Of a stretch of DNA of 64,000 nt, positions 1 to 13,313 are shown piece by piece. Within the stretch, counting starts at the first letter, position 1, and each line of letters opens with the position of its first letter. The translations under genes and the position numbers were made by a program. The DNA is from Unio delphinus (taxonomy: Eukaryota; Mollusca; Bivalvia; Unionida; Unionidae): positions 6,309,501 to 6,373,500 of the forward strand of contig JAQISU010000233.1 in assembly GCA_029339505.1 (NCBI GenBank). The letters run 5' to 3'. The notes below the pieces were generated by a model. It was not told where the DNA came from, did not search any database, and was given only the letters and a program-made list of their open reading frames with translations.

Positions 1-104
1 AAAATTTACATTGAGACACATCTAATAATTTACCCTATGAAAATTAAAAAAATTCCTTCTCTATTTATATCGAATAAAATTTCTTCCACTATTATTAAAA
101 TGTG

Positions 105-850
105 TAATTATCCCGTTGTAATCATGCCTACGTATACCATGGTACCACTAAAATGTGGAATCATGATATTGTTCTCATGCCCATGTTTATCATGGTACCA
201 CTAAGATGTGGAATCATGATATTGTTCTCATGCCCATGTTTATCATGGTACCACTAAGATGTGGAATCATGATATTGTTCTCATGCCCATGTTTATCATG
301 GTACCACTAAGATGTGGAATCATGATATTGTTCTCATGCCCATGTTTACCATGGTACCACTAAAATGTGTCATCATTATATTGTTCTTATGCCTATGTAT
401 ACAATGGTACAACTAAAATATGTGATCATGATATTGTTCTTATGCCCATGTTTACCATGGTACCACTAAAATGTGTCATCATTTTGTTGTTCTCATGCGT
501 ATGTATACAATGGTACAACTAAAATCTGATCATATTGTTCTCATGCCCATATTTATCATGGTGCCACTAAAATGTGGATTCATGATATTGTTCTCATGCC
601 CATGTTTATCATGGTACCACTAAAATGTGTAATCATTATATTGTTCTTATGCCCATGTTTATCATGGTTTCACTAAGATGTGGAATCATTTTATTGTTAT
701 CATGCCTATGTATACCATGGTACCACTAAAATGTTAATCGGCCTGTTGTTAGTATGCTAATGAATAAATGGTACTACTGGAATATGTCATCAGCCTGTTA
801 TTCTAATGCTTATTTGTACCATGGTCGAAATTAAATGTTTTATCATCCTG
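105..850. repeat. 53-bp minisatellite array
   Basis: About 14 head-to-tail copies of a 53-bp unit whose core reads catgcccatgtttatcatgg followed by taccactaagatgtggaatc. Units between about 177 and 340 are almost identical and spaced exactly 53 bp; the outer ones are more diverged. The unit contains the palindrome taccatggta. No coding frame is conserved across units, so it is read as a non-coding satellite. Confidence 0.9.
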
Positions 851-899
851 GTATTATCATGCTTATATACGTCATTGTACATAGTCTATGGTGCCATGA

Positions 900-3650
900 T
901 ATCTGCCAATGTGACGATTAAAAGAAAGCAACTACATTTCTATATAATAATAAAGAAGTTGAGTTAGTGCGGAGATACGCTTTATATCGATTTGCATTTT
1001 AAATATACTAATGCCAATATAATATCAGATAATCAAACACAAAGTCATAAAAAAAATTGCATGAAATGTTACTAAATGTTTATTCTCTTAATACGCCAAG
1101 AAAATGAAAGAAGATGATTCATTTAGATTAAAATGATACGTTATACTGGAATGTATATATAATATTTGACCCTACAAGATCAAACAATTTCAATGAAAAC
1201 AGCAATACCAATAACATACATAGCAGATGTCCCCGGATAATCTTCAATATAAATTTTGTTTACAGTGATCAGATAAGATGCAATGACAATCCGTTACCTT
1301 TTAGCAGTAACAATGTAACCCTTGGATATTTTACAGCCAACCAAAATTATTATTCGAACACTTAACTTAAAAACCAGTAGAACAAACTTAGTAAAAGACG
1401 TATAAACTAATAAAATAGTTGTCCGTTAGTACAATAATAAAACTGACAAGGTACTAATAGAAGACGCTTAAATCTACAGTGAATGAATTGCCAACTAAGT
1501 TCCATTAACACTAAATGAAAGCGAACTTTAAGCTCAATGTTATAGTGACGCATGTATATTTGGTTCATTAGAGCTACTTTCTAAGGAAACAAAACCTTGG
1601 TTTGAAGTAAATAATCAAGATTGATTAGTGGTGATGGTGGTGGTGGTTGGGTAAATAAAGGATATACGTGTGTATTGTCCTAATTTAGCTCAAATGGATA
1701 ATTTCATCCGGCATTTTCCATCTTGGTGAACAACTGTGCAAAAGAACGTGTTTGTTTTATAATATACCTCTATTCCCGGGTTACTGACATCTCCGGGAAA
1801 ATGTCGAGAGGGAATTTCTCAAAAAACTTAAACTGTTACAGCATCATTGTTTGCATACCAGTACTTACACGACGCCGAGAGATTTTTTTTTTTTTTTATA
1901 TTAATCAATTTTAAATTAAACTCTGGCGAATCTTTTTTTTACTAACGTTAAACCATTTAATTGTTGATTTTTTAAAATAACTTGTTGATCTTGCATATTT
2001 GTGTTACATAGTTGAAGACCATGAAGTCGTAACAAAAAATGATTTTTTATTGTAAACAGAAAATGTAATATTTTCTGATACTTTTATGAACGTTTTCATC
2101 TAATCTCACGCCTGTTATATATGTTACCCGTTGTGGTGCAGGGTCCTGACATGAGTTCGTTATAACGGCTGTGTAACACGCTCCAGGCTGAAGTGGTAAA
2201 TCCGACTCATTTATGACTAATTTATTAACTTCTTCAATTCTTGTTTATTTTTCTATAAAATTTGAAACCACTAATATCACCGGCATAAAAAAGACAGACG
2301 AATTAATGGAAAATCTAACGTATCAACATAAAATATAATTTTAATACGAATGAAATGCAAGTTAATTTGATATTAATGAAACAATACGATTTGTCAAAAT
2401 TAACGTAGCATGGATTGGAAATAAGGCAATCTGTGCATACTTAGTACCGAGTATTGCCATTCGCTACAGATAAATTTCTTAAAAACACAATTTCCTTCGT
2501 TGCAAATTGCATGGGAAATAATTGTCAGTAAATAGAAGGGAAATCATTTTTACTAATTGCTGTGGGCCATCGGTGCGGTGCACACTTTTGTTCGATTATC
2601 TGGATTCCGCAAGAGCGGAATTAGAATAAAAAAAAGTCAAACTGAAAGATAAAACAGATACAGTAGCGTGTTCCAGTTCCCGTCTTACTTAGATTACAGG
2701 TTGAAAGAAATTTATTCAGGCGACTAACCCAGACAGAACTCCATAGTGTTCGCCTTTCTGACTAAATCATCTTCTCTGTCGATACTTTTATCTTTCCTCA
2801 CTAATTGTTACAATTTGCTCACTTTTCTAGATCCCATCTCAGGTATCATACTCGAATGCGAAAGAGACAAAATGACGCGAAATAAAATCTTGGGCTTATT
2901 GTTGTATTTTGCTTTGACATACACAATCTTTCTCTTCATTATATCTTTGCAAGACTGAAAGTAAATGAGATAAGAAAATAATACTGCATTTATTTTACAG
3001 TTATGCAATTTAGGACACTTAAATCAATCTACATTTCCTTTAATAAAATATTCGCTGTTTTATACACAGTTAAAGACGGAGCAGAGTGACAACGTACAGA
3101 CACCGTTATGTTCTTTAAAAATATTGCAAATGATAAGTTTTGTGGGTTTTTTCTTATAACTCAGATAAATTGCACATGAGAAAATCAATAGTGAAAAATA
3201 GTTGTAAAAACTCTTGGCTAACTTGTCTTCATGCCTTTCAGTTGCGCTTTGTAAGTAAATTGAACAACCTGCATTGTAGAATAAAACATCCGAACAATTA
3301 TTATTTCAGGCCCTTTCACAGCATGATTTTATCGTATATATCCTTAGCTAATTATAATCTAATAATGGTATACATGAAAGCAAAGTTAAGTTAAATACCC
3401 GAATATATCGACGATTAATTAAATTTGTATCCATTAATTAATCAAAGGAAACAATTATAATGCAGTCACCTTTAGACTGACAAGAATATTTAAAATGGAT
3501 GGATTGAGAGAGGGAGGGAGGAAGGAAGGATCAATGGCAAGGCTTACAGATTATTGGTCCAGTGGAGAGGCAAACGGCAAGCAAGCTCTGCAGTCGAAGA
3601 AAGATGTATTATGGAAGAATGAATAACCATACCCGAATATTTATAGCCCT
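900..3650. other. AT-rich spacer without a recognised gene
   Basis: Only short chance reading frames on both strands, scattered A and T runs, and a short ggt-rich stretch near 1630. No repeat shared with the rest of the window was noticed and no promoter, RNA gene or exon could be supported. Confidence 0.5.
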
Positions 3651-3651
3651 C

Positions 3652-3652
<1 letters not shown>

Positions 3653-3727
<75 letters not shown>
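3653..3727. repeat. (CT)n microsatellite
   Basis: About 75 bp of CT dinucleotides with one CTAT interruption near 3687. It is one of eight long CT/GA tracts in the window; the Leu-Ser reading frame across it is an artefact. Confidence 0.97.
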
Positions 3728-3729
<2 letters not shown>

Positions 3730-3730
<1 letters not shown>

Positions 3731-4790
3731 AATGGTGTGAATCAGGTGTGTTAGGTTAATGATACAAAATACCATCATTTGGTTTTATGGTCAGAAGGAG
3801 TCCAATTAGAAATTACCCAAGGACTGAGCCTGTCGGAGTACAGCAAGAAGGGACTTTTATGGTACCCCTAATTTTGTTTTATGACGTCTTTTATGTTTGG
3901 AATATTGCATATATTTCACAAACAATCTTACTGATGCCTTTTTCACTATCGAATTTGATTTTGGGTGTAACATGTTTTCTTCCAGTTTATCATAATTGAA
4001 CGATTGTCCGCATTCCAGTCTCATGAAGATGCTCCAATTAGATACAACTGCTAAACCATAAAAAATGAAAACAATGGCATTTAAAGAAAAGTCACAGTAG
4101 CTGACTTCAGCTATGTACAATTACGGGTTGGAAAAAAAATCCAGTCTGGTGATTGATTTGAAATATCTCCTCATTGTTCTTCATTTACGATAATATCGTC
4201 TCTGTGATTTGCGTTTATTTTGCTAGCAAAGTTTCTGACAATGGAGTTAATTTGTTTGTTCTTAACACAGTTATCAGCTTCGTGGACCTAGCAAATCGTT
4301 CAAGATGACAAGTAGAGCGTAATGATCTGACGATAATGGCTGATTTTGTATAATGAAAGGTGTAATGCATGTTGGAGAAATCAGAGTTGAAACGGATACC
4401 AAAGACGGAATTAATGATAGAGGTAAAATTACAGTGCTTTGCGAACAAAAGTTATTCCCCATGAATACCTTCGAAGCTTTCCAAACATCTTCAGGAGACA
4501 GTAGAATGGATAGAGTCCTCTACTACACATACTGCGCCAAACAAAATGGAAAAACAGATTAGCATTAACAAAATTAAATTCAGTAGGAGTTGGAGTGGAA
4601 TATTTCTTACAGTATATTAATAAGATTAACACTCGACACATAACATGGTCGGATTCGTAAAGAATATACAAAGCCATGCTTATGTTGAATGAATGCTGAG
4701 GTTATACAATCATTTTGTCCTAAGATATAACGCTTAAAAATAATGTCTAGCAGCAGCAATTATATTAGGACATAATTTTTAGTAAAAGTA
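3730..4790. other. Spacer without a supported gene
   Basis: Several overlapping short open frames lie on both strands between 3860 and 4680. A plus-strand frame at 4353-4562 has a true ATG and mixed composition, but it has no recognisable domain and overlaps equally open minus-strand frames. No function is assigned. Confidence 0.4.
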
Positions 4791-4799
4791 ATCATACTG

Positions 4800-5638
4800 G
4801 AATTTTCTCTAAATTGTATTAAAAGTATTTTTTTAATTTCTATTAAAACATATTGAGATTGATTTTATTTAATTCTATTTATCACAACTATATACTATTA
4901 TAATAAAGATTATAACCGTGTGAGCTAAGGCAAAACTCTATAGCACCAGAGTTTTTTTTTTTATCAAGTTAGTTGTTTAAGAAATTAGTGTTAGAAGAAA
5001 AGGATTGTGACTCTAAAACAAATCATCAAACACGAACAAATACTTATTCTTTGTTTAAGTAATTCGATAAATTAAAACGATATTCCTTCCAGACATTTAG
5101 TAACAACATATGTTGGCTATCTGTATAATCGAATGAGATATAGCCAGAGAGTAGCAGTACATAAACTGATTAGCCGTTTCAATTAGTTGAAACCAGCAGT
5201 ATAAATTAAGCACTAAGTAGATAGGGTAGTCGCAGAATGAACTAAATTCGATCTTTGGGTCAAGAAAATTACAGTCGAGGTAATGGACAAAAAATACATA
5301 AACTAATTATCCGTTTCAATTAGTTGATACATGCAGAATAAATTAAGCACTATGTAGAAATAATATACCAAGGAGAAATCGCAGAACGAATTTTCTTTGA
5401 TCTTAGAGTCAGTAAAAGTACCACCGGTATGTTTACAGTTTACAGAAAAATAAATATTAGAGATACTTCGTGATTAATTAAGAAGGTTGATATGTACTTA
5501 GTCACCATCTCTGGCCTGTGGATACAATGAAACCTCACTTTATGATTCTGACGAAACAAAACAACTATATAAAGAGTAGTGATATTAGAACGAACCAGCT
5601 GTTTCGTCGGAACTCAAAGAAGACTTGCATCATTACAG
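4800..5638 (+). repeat. Duplicated promoter-like block, copy 1
   Basis: About 840 bp that align, with small indels, to 11745-12638 in the same orientation, 6.9 kb away. Inside the block an element of roughly 130 bp containing cgtttcaattagttga is itself repeated in tandem (about 5152-5275 and 5297-5425), and the same internal duplication is present in copy 2. The block ends in a TATA-like box and a short leader, described separately. Being duplicated along with the TATA box suggests an upstream regulatory region of a gene family, but a plain dispersed repeat is possible. Confidence 0.7.
5566..5638 (+). promoter_or_regulatory. Putative TATA box and 42-nt first exon
   Basis: A TATATAAAG box lies at 5566-5574. 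Exactly 31 bp after its first base starts a 42-nt segment (5597-5638) that recurs, with three substitutions, as an isolated block at 13272-13313. It ends in cattacag followed by ataagt, one base from the donor consensus gtaagt; copy 2 has a true gtaaga at the same place. The coincidence of both boundaries with a TATA-set start and a splice-donor position is what suggests a first exon. The downstream gene, if any, was not identified. Confidence 0.4.
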
Positions 5639-6207
5639 ATAAGTTACACGAGTTTTTGAAAGAGTCTGTAGTGTATCATAAACTATTGCTATGGTAGGAA
5701 AAACGTCATTTGTCTGAGTGTGGCATATGAAATGCTATGGATAATCCAAATAGATCGTAATTCTTGTTTAATTGAGCAAGTGGACAACTGTTGTTGTTTT
5801 TTTTATTACAATGAAATGCTTGTACGTTTCATTGCTGATTCGAAATCATACATACAAAGAAAAACATAGATTGAAGAATGTCTTCGTTGCACACATATTT
5901 CTTGTATATTGTATACATTTGTCCAAGAGTCGTGCGATGTTGCTGAAATTCATACATATACATTATTCAACGTCGTAAATGTCACAGCTTAATGTTATGT
6001 CCAATACATCATACATTATTTCGCACTAAAAGCAATATTCAGGTTGCAAGTAAGAATACATAAATGTAACACTAAATTTATCGGCCATGCTCATCTATCA
6101 ATGGTGTTACATGCTGAACACAAATAAAACTTGTCATGTCTAAACTCGGCGTAATATTGCTTTGCAAGCCTCTTATTGTATACCTATACATCTTTAAACT
6201 CGTGGCA

Positions 6208-6213
6208 TGTATT

Positions 6214-6268
<55 letters not shown>

Positions 6269-6666
6269 GTAATAATGAGGACTTTGTATAGCAGCTAATC
6301 GTTAGAAGCTCTAAGCGTTTTACAACATTAGACAACATCTAAAACAAAACAAAAATATAAAATTATAGGATTACGAAAACACAAACACCATGAAATTAGA
6401 AAATATACAACATGCTGAAAATATTTTTGATAGGAAACATTATTGGATCTTTTAAGTTTGTTGATGTAGTCAAAATAGGTAAGTTTTAAGAGCACTCTTC
6501 AATGAAGTCATTGTGTCTTTGTGTCTAAGTTCAATGGGCAATTCGTTCCGCTTTGCTGGGTTCAGGTATGCAAAAGAACGTTGTCCACATGACTTTGTCT
6601 TTTCATAGTGGGAATAATCAGTATGCGATTGTCAGAACAGGAGTGCACGTATCTTGCTGTTGTGTA
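6208..6666 (-). mobile_element. LINE family A, 3'-end fragment
   Basis: Reading the minus strand, the segment matches the 3' end of the LINE copies at 23042-23715 and 60863-61397: degenerate coding sequence related to the GPATWNELPIEIRH region, then a 3' UTR with the signature gaggactttgtatag (plus-strand view) and an AAT/ATT tail at 6211-6268. The leucine run read through the tail is an artefact. The fragment stops at about 6666, where another dispersed repeat begins. Confidence 0.75.
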
Positions 6667-7115
6667 CATATGGACATATATCCAAATTTATTTTATTATA
6701 TGTTCTCTACATTTATTTCTCAGTACGGACGTTTCCACTATGTGACAATCAATACAAATTGTATGTTAATCTAACATGCCTTCAAATATGACTTCACGGT
6801 GAAGCTCTTGCCAAAGGTTCACCGGTATTTTTTTGAGCGACTGCACTGTAAACATATCAGCATGTCACCAAAACTCATATTTCACTTCCGGATCATCACC
6901 AAGGTCTTTTTACTCATTCAAAGTCCACTATCGCAGAAATACACACAGCCAACTACTCTCTGAGCTCTTATTCCAAAGTATAAACAATTACCTTTAATTC
7001 CCCACAAACAAATGCATACATATAATTCTTCTATCGCCACCAAAATGAGAGCAAAAATGTTCTAAAAATAGACTAGAACTACATTCGTGAGTACTGAACT
7101 GGAACTGTGCTAATC
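6667..7115. repeat. Dispersed 0.45-kb repeat, copy 1
   Basis: Aligns over its length to 40060-40500, same orientation, sharing among others ctctacatttatttctcagta and atttcacttccggatc. It separates two minus-strand LINE pieces, the 3' end at 6208-6666 and the endonuclease piece at 7116-7610, so it probably inserted into a LINE or replaced its middle. No terminal inverted repeats or coding capacity were seen, so its class is unknown. Confidence 0.7.
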
Positions 7116-7610
7116 GTCACGTGATTCCATTTGTCAAGCAATGGACACAGGCAGTTTTCGAGTTGTTCTGCTTTAGGAGGTAAGCAAGTTGTTACATTTG
7201 CTTGGATATCATGCATTAGTTTAGTTATATTTGCCATACTGATGTTTCTCTTAGTAGCAAATAAATGTGGAAGGTTAGGGATTGATATGACATATAATGA
7301 ATGCAAAGGTGACCTGATGCAAGTTCTTGGGATACCAGGCAGGGCCGGAAAATATTATCATCTGGTCTATGAAGAATCCAGTCTAAAATGTGTCCATGTA
7401 TATGGGTAGCATGGTTAACAGACTGTTTAAGGTTGAAATCCTGAATGGAATCTAGGTTTTTTATGTGTATGGGTTTCCAGGACAGTCAAAGCGAACGTTG
7501 AAATCTCCAAGAATCATTAGATTGCCACTTATTGCATTTCCGTACTCCAGGAGATTCGAATACTGCTAAAACAAAAAGAGATTATGTCAGTAACAAGCGC
7601 TTATTGGTTG
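7116..7610 (-). mobile_element. LINE fragment, AP-endonuclease C-terminal region
   Basis: On the minus strand the translation contains LMILGDFNVRFDCPGNP (around 7530-7460), which carries the GDFN motif of LINE apurinic endonucleases. After a one-base frame change comes DFNLKQSVNHATHIHGHILDW and then an RPDD segment, the usual continuation of CR1/L2-like endonucleases. Stops and frame changes show it is dead. It lies on the 5' side of the dispersed repeat and LINE 3' end, so all three may derive from one rearranged insertion. Confidence 0.75.
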
Positions 7611-8017
7611 AAAAATTGCTTTTTTATTATTAGGATGCTTCCGTTCACTTTCCAGAAATTCAGTAAGACTTGGTTTCCCACAAAAACAGGATGTCTTCCA
7701 CGATATATGTATGCATATATCAAACACTATTTATATGGATTCTTATTATAGACCAAACCGAACCATGCGTCTGATATAGATATTAGTTTGCGTGTAAATA
7801 TGTTACAACATGATTTGACTGAGGTTGTATTTGCTGTGGGTGCATTGTGTTTTCGTTTTGAATATATTATCACCGCATGTTTGAAATTTCTGCTTACCCG
7901 AGATGTCATCACTGACACTATATTCTCCTGACATGATTCTTATATCTTATCGTTAATATCTATTATTATATATCTTATTCTTATCGGAATAATACTAGAA
8001 ATAATACAAGAATTGGG
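7611..8017. other. AT-rich spacer
   Basis: About 400 bp with short chance frames only; nothing recognised. Confidence 0.4.
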
Positions 8018-8560
8018 GCTACACACAGTAGCCAGCATTTGCTTTCTGTCCCACTGTTGTCTAATTAGAGACTACGCACTATAGCTAACATTTGCTTCCT
8101 GTCAAAATGTTGTCGACATAGAGACTACACACAGTAGATAACATTTACTTTCTATCGAAATGTTGTCTACATAGAGACTACACACAGTAGCTCACTGTTG
8201 CTTCCTGTCAAAATTTCGTCGACATAGAGACTACACACAATAGCTAACATTTGCTTCCTGTCAAAATGTAGTCTAAAACGAGGCTCCACACAGTTGGTAA
8301 CGTTTGCTTCCTGTCAAAATGTTGTCTACACAGAGGCTCCACACAACAGCCATCATTTGCTTCCAGTCCAAATGTTGTCTCGAAAGAGGCTCCACAAAGT
8401 AACCACCATTTGCTTCCTGCAACAATGTTGTCGAGATAGAGGCTCCACACAACAGCCAGCATTTGCTTCCTGTCAAAACGCTGCCTTTGTAGAAGCTCCA
8501 GACAGCCAGCATTTGCTTCCCATCAGATTGAAAGAGGCTCCACACAATAGCTATAATTTT
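8018..8560. repeat. 56-bp minisatellite, diverged
   Basis: About ten imperfect units near 56 bp, with core catttgcttcctgtcaaaat followed by a gtcgacatagag-like stretch and ctacacacagtagc. Later units change ctacacac to ctccacac. Frames open on both strands through the array (for example 8294-8611 plus and 8273-8545 minus) simply follow the repeat and are not called as genes. Confidence 0.9.
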
Positions 8561-9204
8561 AACTTAAGCCGAGCAAGTGCACGTCTTGACAGCTTATTTC
8601 TTTCATTTTAGACTAATGTTGCATCATGGGAGCTGAGGTCCAGATGCATTGGCATGTGCTGATACATCGTTAACTTTTAATGATGCCTTTTTTTTACTGA
8701 GTAAGCCTGTGTTCCAGTCAAATTGTCCGATTAACTATTTTAACGTTTTTTTTTTTTTGTTTTTGTTTTTTTAAACTACTATGGCGAAATACATTTGATT
8801 AGGACAACTGTGTAAACTATAAGATGATAATTTGCTCTCTTCTTGGAAATATGAAGCCTCAAGCCAAAAATGATTTAATTTAAATACGTGCTGCTAAGAA
8901 ATATAGACAATACACAGGATTACTCAGTCATTTCACTATTGAATTCATAGCTTTGATCCCAGTGCTGATTCTTTTAAATTCTTTTAAATTACAGCAGCGT
9001 CAGGAAGCATCTTTCTGAAGCTGTTTATTGTAACATTCATGTTTTCATTTTCCCTTCATTAAATCAAACACACGCATGTTATGAAGATTTTTATCAATGT
9101 TCTGTGGTAGTCAGAAATGAAATGCAGATATATTAGACCGTCTAATGTCTGTTATAAACAAGCTTTCTTTCTGACACAATATAGACTGAGTTAGAGAAAT
9201 AACC

Positions 9205-9339
<135 letters not shown>

Positions 9340-9358
9340 ATTCAGAACATTTAATTAG

Positions 9359-10262
9359 TCATTCCAGCTGCTCAAGAAATAATTTATGTAATGATGTTTT
9401 AAAAGAAGCAAGGGAATTTATATTACATATCCTTATTGGTAAGGAATTCCATACAGTAGGTGCTGATACAGTAAATGAGTTTTGAAATGATTGGTGTCCT
9501 ACCAAGGAATCTGTTTGTCGTCGATTACGCTCGGTATTTGATGATATTAGATCAATTAGGTTAGAGATATAATATGGAGACAAACTGTTTAAAGACTTGT
9601 ATGTCATGATCCCTTGAAATAGAGAATACGTTTGTGTATAGGTAGAAATTGCAGACGTGAAAACAAAACATTTGCGAGTCGCAAACGTTTCAGTGTTATT
9701 CGGGCTGCCCTTTGCTGTAGTTTATCCAGTCTGCACATATTATAATTGGATGTGTTTCCCCATACGATATATCTGTAATATATCAGTGGTAGTATATAAC
9801 CCGAAAAATAAAGTTCAAGTGATTCGGGAGGTAGAAATTTGGAAAGCAATTTTAACACACGTATTCTTTTGACTGCCATTGCACATAGGTGATCGATATG
9901 TGCATTCCGGCTGGGATATTGATCAATGTAGATACCAAGAAGTGTTTTGATTTTTGAAAATAGATTCGTCTAAACTATTTTGAGTTAGAAGTAAATCCAT
10001 ATTAATATATAGACGCTGCCTTGTTCCAATTGTCATACATTTCGTTTTAGAAATATAAATAAATATTTTGTTTTGATGACACCAAATTACTGATGAGGTC
10101 AATTTTAACTTTATTTGTAATGCAAGTATCAGATAACTGGAGTGTAGATTCGTCAGCGAAAAGATCTGTGTTATAGCACCCTGGATACAAGGCTAAGTCA
10201 GTGATAAAACGTCGAAAACGAAGAGGCCCTAATATAGATCCTTGAAGAACACCACTTACCTT
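9359..10262 (-). mobile_element. LINE family B, C-terminal half of reverse transcriptase, degraded
   Basis: Minus-strand translation from about 10258 gives SGVLQGSILGPLRFRRFITD and then LFADESTLQLSD, the LINE reverse transcriptase motifs around the catalytic FADD, here FADE, so the second active-site Asp is lost. Frame changes follow, then the connection region, with YFSGYILPLIYYRYIVWGNT at about 9810-9750 and QNSFTVSAPTVWNSLPIRI at about 9450. The frame ends at TGA 9361-9359. It is 5' truncated; a very short 3' UTR leads into the CA/TA microsatellite. The clade (CR1 or jockey-like) is not resolved. Confidence 0.85.
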
Positions 10263-10269
10263 GTGATAT

Positions 10270-11735
10270 CACTTTTCAGCACATTTTACCATGGTAATCT
10301 ATGCTTCAATGTAATTGTGTTCCCCAATATCTGAAAACGATTTATACAGTTCTTACCGCTTCCAAGGGTCTAAATACATCCTATGCTTACAACAGACAAT
10401 TTGACCAAACATTAAAACCTTGCTCATTTTCTTATTGACATATGAATTACACCAAAACGAATGAAATCATCAGAATGGAAGAAAGGTGAAACTCTTAGGC
10501 AATCAAATTGAAATATATTTAAACTTTCAATTTAAAAGGATTCAAAACCAATTTGAACAAGATATGCTCCTACCACTGAAACGTGTGTTAATTACTTGAC
10601 AATGATCAAAGAAAACGAATGAAAGAAATCTATGAAAGTATAATTGCTACAAACATACAAATCAGTCACTATAAACCTTTGATGAAAGAATACTTATCAG
10701 GTAATGCAAGTGCGTGTGAGGACGTCATTCAAGATTTCACTATAGCAGAATCGTGATTTATCAACCTTCTCGTTCTGAATAAATATTCTTATAAACGTGT
10801 TGTATAATCTAATAGGTCAATAGAGATTTGATAACATTTCCGGCTTGTCACAAAGCATATATATTTACATAATGAAACAATAATAGTGCATACACAAAAA
10901 AAAACGGATGGGTAACTAGTATACACGTGCAACAATTACTAGTTATATACACTTACAGCTTCTTAAGTCACATACCTGATCATCAGATTAATATAGACCT
11001 ATAAAATCGCTAAACTACTACCTTGATGTTACTGAGTTAGTAAACTAAATTCGGAAGTCACACACGGTAGTCATTCAGCCATAGCATAAACAGTGAAAAA
11101 TGATGTTATTTCATTAAACAAACATTTATATTAGAATAGTTATCATGAATGTTTGGTTTCAATTTGATGGTGTATACAAAAAGACATGAAAGTGATATTG
11201 ACACAGCTAGTATTACCAGCTGACCTCTCTGTTTCGTGGGTAATTAATATTCGAGTCAAAGCACTTATATATATTACAACAGGTGTTTTGTGTTATCCTT
11301 ACTCAATCATAAAAGCAATTAATATAACCCACAGTAGTGTCTGGGGGAAAAAGACCTAACGATACAGGTATTTCAGGTGTGACTCAGCATGTTAACACCT
11401 GTGGTTGTAAATTGAATCCAATAATAGCTTTGAATCGCTGACAGTATCTATAATTGTTTTGATAAATTATTTACCTACATCGATGAAGTTCCTACCCAAC
11501 GTACATTGTACAGTTACAATATATGCTGTTTCAAGATGTCTAATTTCTGTTCTGTTTTAAAGACGTCTGATTTTAGTTTGATTTGGTGTTTCATGGTACA
11601 GAAAAGCGAGCATATTATCTAGTACTGTAGCAACTAGGGTAAGAAGATTTGCCAAATGACGCACCAAGGTAACCAGTCTAAGTTAATCCAGTTATTAAGA
11701 AATTTTTTTTACAAAAATTAATAAGATTTAATTTT
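10270..11735. other. Spacer without a recognised gene
   Basis: AT-rich sequence with no long frames, no repeat array and no recognised mobile element. Confidence 0.4.
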
Positions 11736-11744
11736 TTTCTGACT

Positions 11745-12638
11745 TGTATTAAAATTAATTTTTCATTTTCTACTAAAATATATTGAGACCGATTTCATTT
11801 AATTCTATATATCAAAACAATATACAATTATAATACAGATTAGACCCTTATGAGCTGAGGTAAAACTCTCTAGCACCGGAGCGGTTTAACAAGTTAGTTG
11901 TTTACAAAATTAATGTTAGAAGAACAGGATTGGGACTCTAAAACAAATCATCGAACACGAACAGCTTTATTGTTTGTTTAAGTGATTCGATAAAAGAAAT
12001 TGATATGCCTGCTAGAAATTTTGTAACTATATGTGTTGGCTATCTGTATAATCGAAAGTGATATAGCCAGAGAGTTAGCAGTACATAACCTGATTATCTG
12101 TTTCAATTAGTTGATACCAGCAGTACAAATGAAGAACTAAGTAGACAATATAGACCATGGGGTAGTCGTAGAAGGAATGATCTAAGATATTTGGGGCAGG
12201 AAAAGTACACTTGGTATGTTCTAGAGGTTATTGACAGATAAATGCAGTACCTAAACTGATTATCCGTTTCAATTAGTTCATACCAGCAAATTACAAATTA
12301 AGCGCAAAGTAGAAATTATAAACCATGGTATATGGTAAACCATGGTAATAGCAGAATGAATTAACTGGATCTGGGGTCAGCAAAAGTACCCTCGATACCT
12401 TCTGGACGTTTACATCAAAACATTAGAAATACCTCGTGATTAATTAAGAAGGCTGATGTAGCTAATTGACTGACTAATAAGTACTTAGCCATCATCAAAA
12501 TCCTCTACAATACGATGAAGCCTCACTTTGAGATTCTGGCGAAACACAGGAGCTGGTCACGTATATTAAGAGCAGTGATATTACAACGAACTAGCCGCTT
12601 CATCAGCACTCAAAGGAGGCTTGTATCATTCATTACAT
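11745..12638 (+). repeat. Duplicated promoter-like block, copy 2
   Basis: Same organisation as 4800-5638: aligned throughout, with the internal tandem element repeated at about 12081-12225 and 12243-12380, including cgtttcaattagtt each time. A TATATTAAG box at 12562 stands 31 bp before a 46-nt leader (12593-12638) that ends in cattacat followed by gtaaga, a good splice donor. A frame starting at ATG 12515 is open through the leader but is not preserved in copy 1 because of an 8-bp indel, so coding is unlikely here. Confidence 0.7.
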
Positions 12639-12639
12639 G

Positions 12640-13080
12640 TAAGATACTGTCGGCGTACAATTTTCAATACACTATAGGAATTGTTAGTGTTAAGATGTTA
12701 ATCTAACATTGGAATATTTTAATATTTCTTTACTATTCTTAAAAAAATGTATTGGAACGCTTAATTGTCGTAGAACTAATATTTAATTGTACTTATATTC
12801 TTGATTAGAGTAAAATACGACATTCGCTACTAACTTCATACTTAGTAAAAGTTTATTCAGAAAGAAAATACTCATTAATTTATATAGTTTAATATGTTGG
12901 TATTTTAGATTAAATTTAATCAAATATATTTCTACTAAATGATTGTAGATTTAGTCTGAAATATTGAATTTTAGATTATTTAGCTATCGTTAATTTATTC
13001 GATATTAAATTATCTGTAATATATTCAAAATGGCAGAAATCATACAAATATATAATTTTGGTAAGTGATGAAATATCGTA
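12640..13080. other. AT-rich spacer
   Basis: Very AT-rich sequence leading into the TA microsatellite; nothing recognised. Confidence 0.4.
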
Positions 13081-13082
13081 AG

Positions 13083-13197
<115 letters not shown>

Positions 13198-13271
13198 CAC
13201 TTATATATGTAATTTAAGTAATGTAGATTGATGTTTGAACGTCGTTCTATATACGACGTATTTCAATAAAG

Positions 13272-13313
13272 AGCTGTTTCGTCGGAACTCAAAGGAGACT
13301 CGTATCATTACAG
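13272..13313 (+). repeat. Isolated copy of the 42-nt leader
   Basis: Matches 5597-5638 with three substitutions across its full 42 nt, from agctgtttcgtcggaactca to the terminal cattacag, and neither flank resembles copy 1 or 2. The downstream sequence (13314-13450) is more GC-rich than its surroundings and begins catccctggacctc. This is what a spliced first exon joined to a second exon in a retrocopy would look like, though no protein was recognised downstream. Confidence 0.55.

Noticed and set aside
4353..4562. 69-aa plus-strand frame from a true ATG with balanced composition
   Set aside because: No domain or splice partner, and the minus strand is equally open across it; chance cannot be excluded.
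8244..8611. Three overlapping frames of 72-105 aa with repeated Trp/Cys patterns
   Set aside because: They follow the 56-bp minisatellite in different frames and strands; units are not conserved at the codon level.
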